DNA from: Streptomyces durmitorensis | GTDB lineage: Bacteria > Actinomycetota > Actinomycetes > Streptomycetales > Streptomycetaceae | Direction of reading: 5' to 3' | DNA length: 64,000 nt | Assembly (NCBI RefSeq): GCF_023498005.1 | Contig: NZ_CP097289.1 | Span: 7,068,001-7,132,000 of the forward strand | In this document: positions 56,240-64,000 of the stretch, piece by piece | Layout of the letters: every line of letters begins with the position of its first letter | How positions within the stretch are numbered: the first letter of the stretch is position 1 | Notes under the pieces: generated by a model | The model's input: the letters and a program-made list of their open reading frames with translations, nothing else | Databases searched by the model: none | Told to the model about the DNA's origin: nothing | Position numbers and translations under genes: made by a program

Positions 56240-57010
56240 CTACTCCCAGCGGAAGAACTTCCCGGCCGCGCCGAGCCCGAGCACCGCCCAGACCGCAAGG
56301 ATCGCGAGGTTCCCCCACGGCATCCCCGCACCGTCCTGCAGCACGTCGCGCAGGCCGTCCGAGAGGGCCGAGATCGGCAGCAGGCCGAGCACCGACTGGG
56401 CCGCGTCCGGGAACTTGTCCAGGGGCACGATGACCCCGCCGCCCACAAGGAGCAGCAGGAAGACCAGGTTCGCGGCGGCGAGCGTCGCCTCCGCCTTCAG
56501 GGTGCCCGCCATCAGCAGGCCGAGCCCGGAGAAGGCCGCGGTGCCCAGGATCAGGAGGAGCAGTACGGCGAAGGGGTTGCCCTGCGGCGACCAGCCGAGC
56601 GCGAAGGCGATCAGCGTCAGGAGCACGATCTGCAGGACCTCGGTGACCAGCACCGACAGGGTTTTCGCGGCCATCAGCGCCCAGCGGGGCAGGGGCGAGG
56701 CGCCGAGCCGCTTGAGCACGCCGTAGCGGCGCTCGAAGCCCGTGGCGATGGCCTGCCCGGTGAACGCCGTCGACATCACGGCGAGCGCGAGGATGCCGGG
56801 CGCGAGGAAGTCCACGGCTTCACCCTTGCCCGTGTCGACGATGTCGACCGCGCTGAACAGCACGAGCAGCAGAGTCGGGATCACGACGGTGAGCAGCAGC
56901 TGTTCGCCGTTGCGCAGCAGCATCTTCGTCTCGAGCGCCGCCTGTGCGGCGATCATGCGGGGGAGCGGGGCTGCGCCCGGCTTCGGTGTGTACGTACCGG
57001 CGGCGCTCAT
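56240..57010 (-). CDS. ABC-2 type transporter permease
   Basis: A 256-residue membrane subunit with about six helices. The stretch TGFERRYGVLKRLGASPLPR is the cytoplasmic coupling region of ABC-2 permeases of the DrrB/NodJ type. The helices include LLLTVVIPTLLLVLFSAV, LVTEVLQIVLLTLIAFALG and AAANLVFLLLLVGGGVIVPL. ATG at 57010 overlaps the stop of the ATPase gene (ATGA), so the two are coupled. Substrate unknown; export of a lipophilic compound or lipid is the usual role. A position next to ctaA is, from memory, conserved in Streptomyces, hinting at a link to heme or membrane maintenance. Confidence 0.9.
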   Translation of the reverse strand: MSAAGTYTPKPGAAPLPRMIAAQAALETKMLLRNGEQLLLTVVIPTLLLVLFSAVDIVDTGKGEAVDFLAPGILALAVMSTAFTGQAIATGFERRYGVLKRLGASPLPRWALMAAKTLSVLVTEVLQIVLLTLIAFALGWSPQGNPFAVLLLLILGTAAFSGLGLLMAGTLKAEATLAAANLVFLLLLVGGGVIVPLDKFPDAAQSVLGLLPISALSDGLRDVLQDGAGMPWGNLAILAVWAVLGLGAAGKFFRWE

Positions 57011-57933
57011 CCGCGCAGCTCCTTGCCTGTGAGCTCCAGGAAGACGTCTTCCAGGGTGTGGCGTTCGACGGCGATCTTCTCCGGCATCACGCCGTGCTGC
57101 GCGCACCAGGAGGTGACCGTGGCGAGCAGCTGCGGGTCGACCGTGCCGCTCACGCGGTAGGCGCCCGGGGTGAGTTCGGCCGCGGCGGAGTCCGGCGGGA
57201 GCGCCTTGAGGAGGGAGCCGACGTCGAGTCCGGGGCGCCCCGAGAAGCGCAGGGTGTTCTCTGCGCCGCCGCGGCACAACTCCTCCGGTGTGCCCTCGGC
57301 GATGACCTGGCCCGCGTCGATGATCGCGACCTCGTCGGCGAGCTGTTCGGCCTCGTCCATGTGGTGCGTGGTGAGGATGACGCTGACGCCGTCGGCGCGC
57401 AGATCGCGTACGAGATCCCAGGTGGCCCGGCGTGCCTGCGGGTCCAGGCCCGCGGTCGGCTCGTCCAGGAAGACCAGTTCGGGCCGTCCGACCACGGCCA
57501 TCGCGAGCGCGAGGCGCTGCTGCTGGCCGCCGGACAGGCGCCGATAGGTGGTGCGTCCGCAGCTCTCCAGGCCGAGGCGCTCGATCAGCGTGCCCACGTG
57601 CAGCGGGTGCGCGTGCAGCTTCGCCATGTGGCGCAGCATCTCGTCGGCGCGTGCGCCGGAGTAGACGCCGCCGGACTGGAGCATCACGCCGATGCGGGGG
57701 CGCAGCGCGCCGGCCTCGCGGACCGGGTCGAGGCCGAGGACGCGGACGGTGCCCGCGTCCGGCCTGCGATAGCCCTCGCAGGTCTCGATCGTGGTGGTCT
57801 TGCCGGCGCCGTTCGGGCCGAGGACCGCGGTGACGGTGCCCGCGCGGACCCGGAGGTCGAGGCCGTCCACCGCGGTCTTCTTGCCGTACCGCTTGACCAG
57901 TCCCGTGACCTGGACGACGGACTCATTTCCCAT
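57007..57933 (-). CDS. ABC transporter ATP-binding protein (DrrA type)
   Basis: A 308-residue ATPase. Walker A GPNGAGKTTTIET, Q-loop VMLQSGGVYSG, signature RLSGGQQQRLALAMA, Walker B LVFLDEPTAGLDPQ and the switch His in LTTHHMDEAEQLAD are all intact. The C-terminal 90 residues (RFSGRPGLDVGSLLKALP onward) form the regulatory extension seen in DrrA-like exporters. It is first in the exporter pair, 46 bp downstream of the AAC(3)-family gene on the same strand. Confidence 0.94.
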   Translation of the reverse strand: MGNESVVQVTGLVKRYGKKTAVDGLDLRVRAGTVTAVLGPNGAGKTTTIETCEGYRRPDAGTVRVLGLDPVREAGALRPRIGVMLQSGGVYSGARADEMLRHMAKLHAHPLHVGTLIERLGLESCGRTTYRRLSGGQQQRLALAMAVVGRPELVFLDEPTAGLDPQARRATWDLVRDLRADGVSVILTTHHMDEAEQLADEVAIIDAGQVIAEGTPEELCRGGAENTLRFSGRPGLDVGSLLKALPPDSAAAELTPGAYRVSGTVDPQLLATVTSWCAQHGVMPEKIAVERHTLEDVFLELTGKELRG

Positions 57934-57979
57934 GGCGGGAAGTCTAGAGAGGCCGATGAGGGCCGCGGGCAGGGGGCTG

Positions 57980-58792
57980 TCAGCCCGCCCACTCGGCCCG
58001 TGAGCGGTGGGTGTCCAGCCACCGCTGTGCGTACGCGACCGCGTCGGTCACCGGGAAGAGCCGGGCCGTCGCCGCGCCCACCGTGCCCCGCAGCACGGGG
58101 CGGTCGCGCTCGAAGTCCGAGCCGAGTTCGTCGAAGCGCTCCTCGGAGATGGAGGTCTCGCGCACGGTCGTCCAGCGGCGGCCCTGCGGGGTCATCACCG
58201 CGAAGGAGTTCTCGGCCTCGGGGGCGGGGAGGCGGTACTCGGCCAGGTGGAAGGCGGTGCAGGAGTCGAATCCCGCGCCGAGGAGCAGCACCCGGGCGCC
58301 CGATTCCTCCAGGCGGGCCAGCGGGCTGCGCTCGCCGAGGCGGCAGTCCAGTGCGTGCCCGTCCAGGAGGGCCTCGGCGCGAGGGCCGACGGCGGCGAAG
58401 GAGGTCTGCGGGTGGGCGCTGCGCAGGGCGCCCGGCCAGCTCCGTACGGTCTCGGGGATCACGCCGACGCCTCGGGTGGGGGTGGTGCGCGGGTCGTAGG
58501 CGGGCATCGAGGCGCGGACCTGGGGCCACCAGGACTCGGGAACGGGCGGGTTCTCCCACTCGGCGGGGTCGGAGTTGTCGCCGGACTGCGTGGGGACCAC
58601 CAGGGTGCCCTTTTGGCCCAGTGCGTCCAGCAGTGCCTGGACGACCGCGACAGGGCCGCCGCAGACCCAGCCGAGCGCGCTCAGCGAGGAGTGCACGAGG
58701 AGGGTCTCACCGGGGCTCACACCGAGCTCGCGGAGGTCGGCCGCGAGGGTCGCTCGCGTGCACAAAGGGCCGGTGGGAGGGGGTGTCGGCAT
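57980..58792 (-). CDS. AAC(3)-family N-acetyltransferase
   Basis: A 270-residue protein of the antibiotic N3-acetyltransferase family. The conserved [40 protein letters not shown] and [20 protein letters not shown] are diagnostic, with the His/Glu set of the active site. Clinical relatives acetylate the 3-amino group of aminoglycosides using acetyl-CoA, but many Streptomyces copies are chromosomal and their natural substrate is unknown. No aminoglycoside biosynthesis gene is in the window. It is divergent from sufR across a short region with an iron-box-like palindrome, and precedes the ABC exporter. Confidence 0.9.
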   Translation of the reverse strand: MPTPPPTGPLCTRATLAADLRELGVSPGETLLVHSSLSALGWVCGGPVAVVQALLDALGQKGTLVVPTQSGDNSDPAEWENPPVPESWWPQVRASMPAYDPRTTPTRGVGVIPETVRSWPGALRSAHPQTSFAAVGPRAEALLDGHALDCRLGERSPLARLEESGARVLLLGAGFDSCTAFHLAEYRLPAPEAENSFAVMTPQGRRWTTVRETSISEERFDELGSDFERDRPVLRGTVGAATARLFPVTDAVAYAQRWLDTHRSRAEWAG

Positions 58793-58866
58793 GGTCAGGG
58801 AGTCTGGTCGCCCCGGCCCGCGAGCGCCACCGATTTGATCGATCAGTGATCATTTCCGCAGGTCAG

Positions 58867-58882
58867 CTTAGGTATGCCTAAG
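58867..58882. promoter_or_regulatory. Iron-box-like palindrome between aac(3) and sufR
   Basis: CTTAGG-TATG-CCTAAG is a 6-bp inverted repeat. Its arms match the ends of the DmdR/IdeR consensus (TTAGGTTAGGCTAACCTAA), but the spacing is 5 bp shorter. It could instead be a SufR or other repressor site. A second palindrome, TGATCGATCA, lies close by near 58838-58847. Confidence 0.4.
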
Positions 58883-58917
58883 TGATGCAGCGCACCGGAC
58901 CGTGATCCGGACGCGGG

Positions 58918-58947
58918 TTGTCAGGCTCTGAGGAATTACGCAACAAT
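58918..58947 (+). promoter_or_regulatory. Candidate sufR promoter, leaderless
   Basis: TTGTCA (58918-58923), 18-bp spacer, AACAAT (58942-58947). The start point predicted 7 nt downstream is the first base of the GTG at 58954; no ribosome site precedes that GTG. Confidence 0.45.
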
Positions 58948-58953
58948 GGCGTT

Positions 58954-59685
58954 GTGAAAAACGTTGGCGAGGCTCCGCAGGAGGAACTCGCGACCGGGGA
59001 GCGATCGACACGCAACCGGGTCGCGCGCTCCATCCTGGACCACGGCCCCTCCACGGTGGCCGACCTCGCAGGGCGCCTCGGCCTGACCCAGGCCGCGGTC
59101 CGCCGCCACCTCGACACGCTGGCCCACGAGAACGTCGTCGAGCCCCGTGAGCAGCGGGTCTACGGCGCCCGGACACGTGGCCGCCCCGCCAAGGTCTTCG
59201 CGCTCACCGACTGCGGCCGGGACGCCTTCGACCAGTCGTACGACAAGCTCGCCGCCGACGCCCTGCGCTGGATCAGCGAGCGGCACGGCGAGGAAGCGGT
59301 CGTCGAATTCGCCCGCGAGCGGATGGCCTCCCAGGCCGTGGCCTACCGCAAGGCGATCGACGCGGCACCTGCCGAGCAGCGCACGGAGGCTCTCGCGAAG
59401 GCGTTGACCGCCGACGGGTACGCTGCTACGGCCCGCACGGCGCCGGTAGGCGAGCAGCTGTGCCAGCACCACTGCCCGGTCGCTCACGTCGCCGAGCAGT
59501 ACCCACAACTTTGCGAGGCGGAGACGGAGATCTTCTCCGCCCTCCTCGGGACGCACGTCCAGCGGCTCGCCACCATCGCCCACGGCGACGGCGTCTGCAC
59601 GACGTTCATTCCCCGCAACGCCTCGCAGCCCCCAGAGTCCACAGACAACGCATCCGCAAGCACGGCCGGGAGGAACCCCGCATGA
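58954..59685 (+). CDS. sufR: SufR-type Fe-S regulator of the suf operon
   Basis: A 243-residue winged-helix regulator. The HTH is [20 protein letters not shown] with wing [17 protein letters not shown]. The C-terminal part has a cysteine set for a Fe-S cluster: Cys170, Cys174, Cys187 and Cys215 ([20 protein letters not shown] and DGVCTTF). In cyanobacteria and mycobacteria SufR is a Fe-S-sensing repressor of its own suf operon, and gene position here agrees. GTG at 58954 is used; an ATG 8 nt upstream leads to an immediate stop. Its stop overlaps the sufB start (ATGA). Confidence 0.93.
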   Translation: MKNVGEAPQEELATGERSTRNRVARSILDHGPSTVADLAGRLGLTQAAVRRHLDTLAHENVVEPREQRVYGARTRGRPAKVFALTDCGRDAFDQSYDKLAADALRWISERHGEEAVVEFARERMASQAVAYRKAIDAAPAEQRTEALAKALTADGYAATARTAPVGEQLCQHHCPVAHVAEQYPQLCEAETEIFSALLGTHVQRLATIAHGDGVCTTFIPRNASQPPESTDNASASTAGRNPA

Positions 59686-61103
59686 CGCTCCCCACGGAGA
59701 CTGCCCACCCCGAACTCGAGGGTCTGGGCACGTACGAATACGGCTGGGCCGACTCCGACGTGGCCGGGGCCTCCGCCAAGCGCGGCATCAACGAAGACGT
59801 CGTCAAGGACATCTCGCAGAAGAAGTCCGAGCCCGAGTGGATGACGAAGCTGCGCCTCAAGGGCCTGCGGCTCTTCGACAAGAAGCCGATGCCCAACTGG
59901 GGCTCGGACCTGTCGGGCATCGACTTCGACAACATCAAGTACTTCGTGCGGTCCACGGAGAAGCAGGCGGCGTCCTGGGAGGACCTGCCCGAGGACATCA
60001 AGAACACGTACGACAAGCTCGGCATCCCCGAGGCGGAGAAGCAGCGCCTCGTCGCCGGTGTCGCGGCCCAGTACGAGTCCGAGGTCGTCTACCACCAGAT
60101 CCGCGAGGACCTGGAGGAGCAGGGCGTCATCTTCATGGACACCGACACGGCGCTGAAGGAGCACCCCGAGCTCTTCAAGGAGTACTTCGGGACCGTCATC
60201 CCGGTCGGCGACAACAAGTTCGCGTCGCTGAACACCGCCGTGTGGTCCGGTGGCTCGTTCATCTACGTCCCCAAGGGCGTACAGGTCGAGATCCCGCTCC
60301 AGGCCTACTTCCGCATCAACACGGAGAACATGGGCCAGTTCGAGCGGACCCTGATCATCGTGGACGAGGACGCCTACGTTCACTACGTCGAGGGCTGCAC
60401 AGCGCCGATCTACAAGTCGGACTCCCTGCACTCCGCCGTCGTCGAGATCATCGTCAAGAAGGGCGGCCGCTGCCGCTACACGACGATCCAGAACTGGTCG
60501 AACAACGTCTACAACCTGGTCACCAAGCGCGCCGTGGCGTACGAGGGCGCGACCATGGAGTGGATCGACGGCAACATCGGCTCCAAGGTGACGATGAAGT
60601 ACCCCGCCGTCTACCTCATGGGCGAGCACGCCAAGGGCGAGACGCTGTCCATCGCCTTCGCGGGCGAGGGCCAGCACCAGGACGCCGGTTCCAAGATGGT
60701 CCACATGGCGCCCAACACGTCCTCCAACATCGTCTCGAAGTCCGTGGCGCGTGGCGGTGGCCGCACCTCCTACCGCGGTCTCGTCGAGATCGGCGAGGGC
60801 GCCGCCGGATCGAAGTCGAACGTGCTCTGCGACGCACTGCTCGTCGACACGATCTCCCGCTCGGACACCTACCCCTACGTGGACGTCCGCGAGGACGACG
60901 TGTCCATGGGCCACGAGGCGACCGTCTCCAAGGTCTCCGACGACCAGCTCTTCTACCTGATGAGCCGCGGTCTGACGGAGTTCGAGGCCATGGCGATGAT
61001 CGTGCGCGGCTTCGTCGAGCCGATCGCCAAGGAGCTGCCCATGGAGTACGCCCTGGAGCTGAACCGGCTGATCGAGCTGCAGATGGAGGGTTCGGTCGGT
61101 TAA
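59682..61103 (+). CDS. sufB: Fe-S cluster assembly protein SufB
   Basis: A 473-residue core scaffold subunit of SufBCD, where Fe-S clusters are assembled. [19 protein letters not shown] opens the conserved part; [20 protein letters not shown] and [20 protein letters not shown] belong to the right-handed beta-helix; [19 protein letters not shown] carries the cysteine implicated in cluster building. The C-terminal helix [18 protein letters not shown] binds SufC. ATG at 59682 overlaps the sufR stop, with GGGAGGA upstream. No intein is present, unlike the mycobacterial SufB. Confidence 0.98.
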   Translation: MTLPTETAHPELEGLGTYEYGWADSDVAGASAKRGINEDVVKDISQKKSEPEWMTKLRLKGLRLFDKKPMPNWGSDLSGIDFDNIKYFVRSTEKQAASWEDLPEDIKNTYDKLGIPEAEKQRLVAGVAAQYESEVVYHQIREDLEEQGVIFMDTDTALKEHPELFKEYFGTVIPVGDNKFASLNTAVWSGGSFIYVPKGVQVEIPLQAYFRINTENMGQFERTLIIVDEDAYVHYVEGCTAPIYKSDSLHSAVVEIIVKKGGRCRYTTIQNWSNNVYNLVTKRAVAYEGATMEWIDGNIGSKVTMKYPAVYLMGEHAKGETLSIAFAGEGQHQDAGSKMVHMAPNTSSNIVSKSVARGGGRTSYRGLVEIGEGAAGSKSNVLCDALLVDTISRSDTYPYVDVREDDVSMGHEATVSKVSDDQLFYLMSRGLTEFEAMAMIVRGFVEPIAKELPMEYALELNRLIELQMEGSVG

Positions 61104-61173
61104 GACCGGCCGCCGTCCCCCGCAGCGACTGACTTCTTACGCAGTGACGCAGAGAGAGAGCACGACGACAGCC

Positions 61174-62355
61174 ATGGCTGAGGCTCAGAATATTCCGGTG
61201 GGGTCCACCACCGCCGGGTCCATCGCGGTGGCCGCCGAGTCCACCGTCGCCACCCGCATGAGCGCGCCCCCGTCCTTCGACGTGGCGGACTTCCCGGTCC
61301 CCCACGGCCGTGAGGAGGAGTGGCGGTTCACGCCGCTGGAGCGCCTGCGCGGGCTGCACGACGGCACGGCGGTCGCCACCGGCGGCATCCGCGTCGAGGT
61401 GAGCGCCCCGGCCGGCGTGACCCAGGAGACCGTCGGCCGTGACGACGCCCGCGTGGGCAAGGCGGGCAAGCCCGTCGACCGCGTGGCCGCGCAGGCCTAC
61501 AGCTCCTTCGAGAAGGCCTCGGTGGTGACCGTCCCCAAGGAGACGGTCCTGACCGAGCCGATCCGGATCGCCGTGCACGGCGAGGGCGGCACCGCCTTCG
61601 CGCACCAGGTCATCGAGGTGGGCGCGTTCGCCGAGGCCCTCGTCGTCATCGACCACACCGGTGACGCCGTGCTCGCGGCCAACGTCGACTACCTCCTGGG
61701 CGACGGCGCCAAGCTCACCGTCGTCTCCGTCCAGGACTGGGACGACAAGGCCGTGCACATCGCGCAGCACAACGCGCTGATCGGCCGGGACGCCACCTTC
61801 AAGTCGGTCGTCGTGACCTTCGGCGGCGACGTCGTGCGCCTGCACCCCCGCGTCGAGTACGCGGGCCCGGGCGGCGAGGCCGAGCTCATCGGTCTGTACG
61901 TCACCGACGCCGGCCAGCACCAGGAGCACCGCCTCCTGGTCGACCACAACCAGCCGCACTGCAAGTCGAACGTCGTCTACAAGGGCGCGCTCCAGGGCGA
62001 CGACGCCCACGCGGTGTGGATCGGCGACGTCCTCATCGAGGCCGCCGCCGAGGGCACGGACACGTACGAGATGAACCGCAACCTGGTTCTGACCGACGGC
62101 GCCCGCGTGGACTCGGTCCCCAACCTGGAGATCGAGACCGGCGAGATCGTCGGCGCGGGTCACGCATCGGCGACCGGCCGCTTCGACGACGAGCAGCTCT
62201 TCTACCTGCAGTCGCGTGGTATCCCGGAGGGCGAGGCGCGCCGCCTGGTCGTCCGCGGGTTCTTCGCCGAGCTGATCCAGCAGATCGGCCTGCCCGACGT
62301 CGAAGAGCGCCTCCTCACCAAGATCGAAGAGGAGCTGGAGGCGTCCGCCGCATGA
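61174..62355 (+). CDS. sufD: Fe-S cluster assembly protein SufD
   Basis: A 393-residue beta-helix partner of SufB in the SufBC2D scaffold. PHGREEEWRFTPLERL near the N-terminus, DNHQ-like VDHNQPHCKSNVVYKGAL with the conserved His, and HASATGRFDDEQLFYLQSRG with RRLVVRGFFAELIQQI at the SufC-binding end are typical. ATG at 61174 matches my memory of Streptomyces SufD (MAEAQNIPVG); a GTG at 61144 would add ten residues but has no ribosome site. It follows sufB by 70 bp and overlaps the ferredoxin gene by 4 bp. Confidence 0.96.
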   Translation: MAEAQNIPVGSTTAGSIAVAAESTVATRMSAPPSFDVADFPVPHGREEEWRFTPLERLRGLHDGTAVATGGIRVEVSAPAGVTQETVGRDDARVGKAGKPVDRVAAQAYSSFEKASVVTVPKETVLTEPIRIAVHGEGGTAFAHQVIEVGAFAEALVVIDHTGDAVLAANVDYLLGDGAKLTVVSVQDWDDKAVHIAQHNALIGRDATFKSVVVTFGGDVVRLHPRVEYAGPGGEAELIGLYVTDAGQHQEHRLLVDHNQPHCKSNVVYKGALQGDDAHAVWIGDVLIEAAAEGTDTYEMNRNLVLTDGARVDSVPNLEIETGEIVGAGHASATGRFDDEQLFYLQSRGIPEGEARRLVVRGFFAELIQQIGLPDVEERLLTKIEEELEASAA

Positions 62356-62669
62356 CCTTTGTACGCGCCTGTGGCCTGAGCGAGCTGTCGGAGGACACCC
62401 CGAAGCGGGTGGAACTCGACGGCACGCCGGTCTCGGTCGTCCACACCGAGGGCGAGGTGTTCGCGATCAACGACATCTGCTCGCACGCGAACGTCTCCCT
62501 CTCCGAGGGCGAGGTGGAGGACTGTCAGATCGAATGCTGGCTGCACGGCTCCGCCTTCGACCTCCGCACCGGCAAGCCGTCCGGCCTCCCCGCGACGCGC
62601 CCCGTCCCCGTATACCCCGTAAAGATCGAAGGGGACGATGTGCTCGTCTCCCTCACCCAGGAGTCCTGA
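62352..62669 (+). CDS. Rieske-type ferredoxin of the suf operon
   Basis: A 105-residue soluble [2Fe-2S] protein of the non-heme-oxygenase ferredoxin type. The ligand set should be C-x-H and C-x2-H: here CSHANVSL and CWLHGSAFDLRTGK provide Cys-Ser-His and Cys-Trp-Leu-His. It probably passes electrons during cluster assembly; a Rieske ferredoxin between sufD and sufC is a conserved actinobacterial feature. The start overlaps sufD (ATGA) and sufC begins 5 bp after the stop, so expression is tightly tied to the operon. Confidence 0.93.
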   Translation: MTFVRACGLSELSEDTPKRVELDGTPVSVVHTEGEVFAINDICSHANVSLSEGEVEDCQIECWLHGSAFDLRTGKPSGLPATRPVPVYPVKIEGDDVLVSLTQES

Positions 62670-62674
62670 GGCAC

Positions 62675-63439
62675 ATGGCAACGCTTGAAATCCACGACCT
62701 GCACGTCACCGTCGAGGCCGACAACGCCACGAAGGAGATCCTCAAGGGCGTCGACCTCACCGTGAAGCAGGGCGAGACGCACGCCATCATGGGCCCGAAC
62801 GGCTCCGGCAAGTCGACGCTCGCCTACTCCATCGCGGGTCACCCCAAGTACACGATCACGCAGGGCACCGTCACCCTCGACGGCGAGGACGTCCTGGAGA
62901 TGTCCGTCGACGAGCGCGCCCGCGCCGGCATGTTCCTCGCCATGCAGTACCCGGTCGAGGTCCCCGGCGTCTCGGTCTCCAACTTCCTGCGTACGTCGGC
63001 GACGGCGATCCGCGGCGAGGCCCCCAAGCTGCGCACCTGGGTGAAGGAGGTCAGGACCGCGATGGAGACGCTCCAGATGGACCCGGCCTTCGCCGAGCGC
63101 AACGTGAACGAGGGCTTCTCCGGCGGTGAGAAGAAGCGCCACGAGATCCTTCAGATGGAGCTCCTCAAGCCGAAGATCGCGATCCTCGACGAGACCGACT
63201 CCGGCCTGGACGTCGACGCCCTGCGCCAGGTCTCGGACGGCGTCAACCGCGTCCGCGAGACCGGTGAGGTCGGCACTCTGCTGATCACGCACTACACGCG
63301 CATCCTGCGCTACATCAAGCCCGACTTCGTGCACGTCTTCGCGAACGGCCGCATCGCCGAGTCCGGCGGCGCCGAGCTCGCCGACAAGCTCGAGGCCGAG
63401 GGCTACGAGGCCTACACGAAGGGTGGCGTATCCGCGTGA
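62675..63439 (+). CDS. sufC: Fe-S cluster assembly ATPase SufC
   Basis: A 254-residue ABC-type ATPase driving conformational change of the SufB-SufD scaffold. Walker A MGPNGSGKSTLAYSIAG, the SufC-specific AMQYPVEVPGVSVSNFLR, signature GFSGGEKKRHEILQME, Walker B IAILDETDSGLDVDAL and switch His in LITHYTRILRYI are intact. EKKRHE after the signature is characteristic of SufC rather than transporters. ATG at 62675 follows CAGGAG. Its stop overlaps sufS (GTGA). Confidence 0.98.
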   Translation: MATLEIHDLHVTVEADNATKEILKGVDLTVKQGETHAIMGPNGSGKSTLAYSIAGHPKYTITQGTVTLDGEDVLEMSVDERARAGMFLAMQYPVEVPGVSVSNFLRTSATAIRGEAPKLRTWVKEVRTAMETLQMDPAFAERNVNEGFSGGEKKRHEILQMELLKPKIAILDETDSGLDVDALRQVSDGVNRVRETGEVGTLLITHYTRILRYIKPDFVHVFANGRIAESGGAELADKLEAEGYEAYTKGGVSA

Positions 63440-64000
63440 CACAGCTGCCGGGCCTCCTCGACACCGAGGCGATCCGCAAGGACTTCCCGATCCTGGATCG
63501 CACGATCCACGACGGCAAGAAGCTGGTCTACCTGGACAACGCGGCCACGTCGCAGACGCCGCGCCAGGTGCTCGACGTACTCAACGAGTACTACGAGAAG
63601 CACAACGCCAACGTCCACCGCGGAGTGCACGTCCTCGCGGAGGAGGCCACGGAGCTCTACGAGGGCGCCCGTGACAAGGTCGCCGCGTTCATCAACGCGC
63701 CGAGCCGCGACGAGGTGATCTTCACGAAGAACGCCTCGGAGTCGCTCAACCTCGTGGCCAACATGCTCGGTTGGGCCGACGAGCCCTACCGCGTGGACCA
63801 CGAGACCGAGATCGTCATCACGGAGATGGAGCACCACTCCAACATCGTGCCGTGGCAGCTGCTCTCGCAGCGCACGGGCGCGAAGCTGAAGTGGTTCGGT
63901 CTCACGGACGACGGCCGGCTCGACCTGTCCAACATCAACGAGATCATCACGGAGAAGACGAAGATCGTCTCCTTCGTCCTGGTCTCGAACATCCTGGGCA
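63436..64000 (+). CDS. sufS: Cysteine desulfurase SufS (3' end beyond window)
   Basis: The first 188 residues of a pyridoxal-phosphate enzyme that takes sulfur from cysteine for Fe-S cluster assembly. IRKDFPILDRTIHDGKKLVY, YLDNAATSQTPRQVLD, NANVHRGVHVLAEEATELYE, FTKNASESLNLVAN and TEMEHHSNIVPWQLLSQRTG are SufS-type landmarks, with the PLP-stacking His in MEHHSN. The Schiff-base Lys and active-site Cys lie past the right edge. GTG at 63436 overlaps the sufC stop. The sulfur-transfer partner SufU probably follows outside the window. Confidence 0.96.
   Translation, partial: MTQLPGLLDTEAIRKDFPILDRTIHDGKKLVYLDNAATSQTPRQVLDVLNEYYEKHNANVHRGVHVLAEEATELYEGARDKVAAFINAPSRDEVIFTKNASESLNLVANMLGWADEPYRVDHETEIVITEMEHHSNIVPWQLLSQRTGAKLKWFGLTDDGRLDLSNINEIITEKTKIVSFVLVSNILG

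Overview
The window is a GC-rich (about 70 percent) actinobacterial chromosome segment, almost certainly Streptomyces. The reasons are the codon bias, frequent GTG and TTG starts, whiA, rbpA, opcA and a mycothiol-type enzyme, and a gene order (suf, ctaA/ctaB, tkt-tal-zwf-opcA-pgl, pgi, secG-tpiA-pgk-gap, whiA-yvcK-rapZ-uvrC, uvrA, uvrB) that from memory matches the S. coelicolor core around SCO1920-SCO1970, here inverted. It is core chromosome. I see no prophage, insertion sequence, CRISPR array, tRNA or rRNA. I support 58 protein genes, two of them cut by the window edges (corA on the left, sufS on the right).

Layout. 1-9.2 kb: CorA, a methyltransferase, a non-coding tandem repeat array of about 167-bp units, the pseudouridine pair psuG-psuK (psuK carries an in-frame hexapeptide repeat), a VOC protein, a cupin, an MFS exporter, ogt and a secreted GDPD. 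9.4-16.5 kb: an MHYT protein, uvrB, two TerD-family genes, and terC behind a recognisable yybP-ykoY (Mn2+) riboswitch. 16.5-21.3 kb: ChaA, an MFS transporter, aroQ and small enzymes. 21.4-31.2 kb: uvrA, a crotonase, YceI, regulators, a sugar kinase, a Rieske lipoprotein, and a secreted C39-like protease paired with an unknown membrane protein. 31.3-36.4 kb: uvrC-rapZ-yvcK-whiA, translationally coupled. 36.4-39.5 kb: a secreted M14 carboxypeptidase. 39.6-45.5 kb: gap, pgk, tpiA, secG, an rbpA paralogue, pgi. 45.5-52.2 kb, minus strand: tkt-tal-zwf-opcA-pgl. 52.5-58.8 kb: ctaB, ctaA, an ABC exporter and an AAC(3)-family gene. 58.9-64 kb: sufR-sufB-sufD-ferredoxin-sufC-sufS.

How the genes work together. 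Two blocks form most of the Embden-Meyerhof triose section and the pentose phosphate pathway, meeting tail to tail at pgi and pgl. The suf operon builds Fe-S clusters. ctaA and ctaB make heme A. The strongest regulatory observation is that five promoters in the first 32 kb (ogt, uvrB, terD, uvrA, uvrC) carry the bipartite motif TTGTCAGTG-N8-TAnnnT, three of them placed exactly 7 nt before an ATG. This is the motif known in actinobacteria for RecA-independent (PafBC-type) DNA-damage promoters. It would tie nucleotide excision repair, alkyl-DNA repair and a TerD protein into one damage regulon. Through the coupled uvrC operon it would also reach the developmental regulator whiA.

All calls come from reading the sequence. 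No database search was run, and gene starts are inferred.
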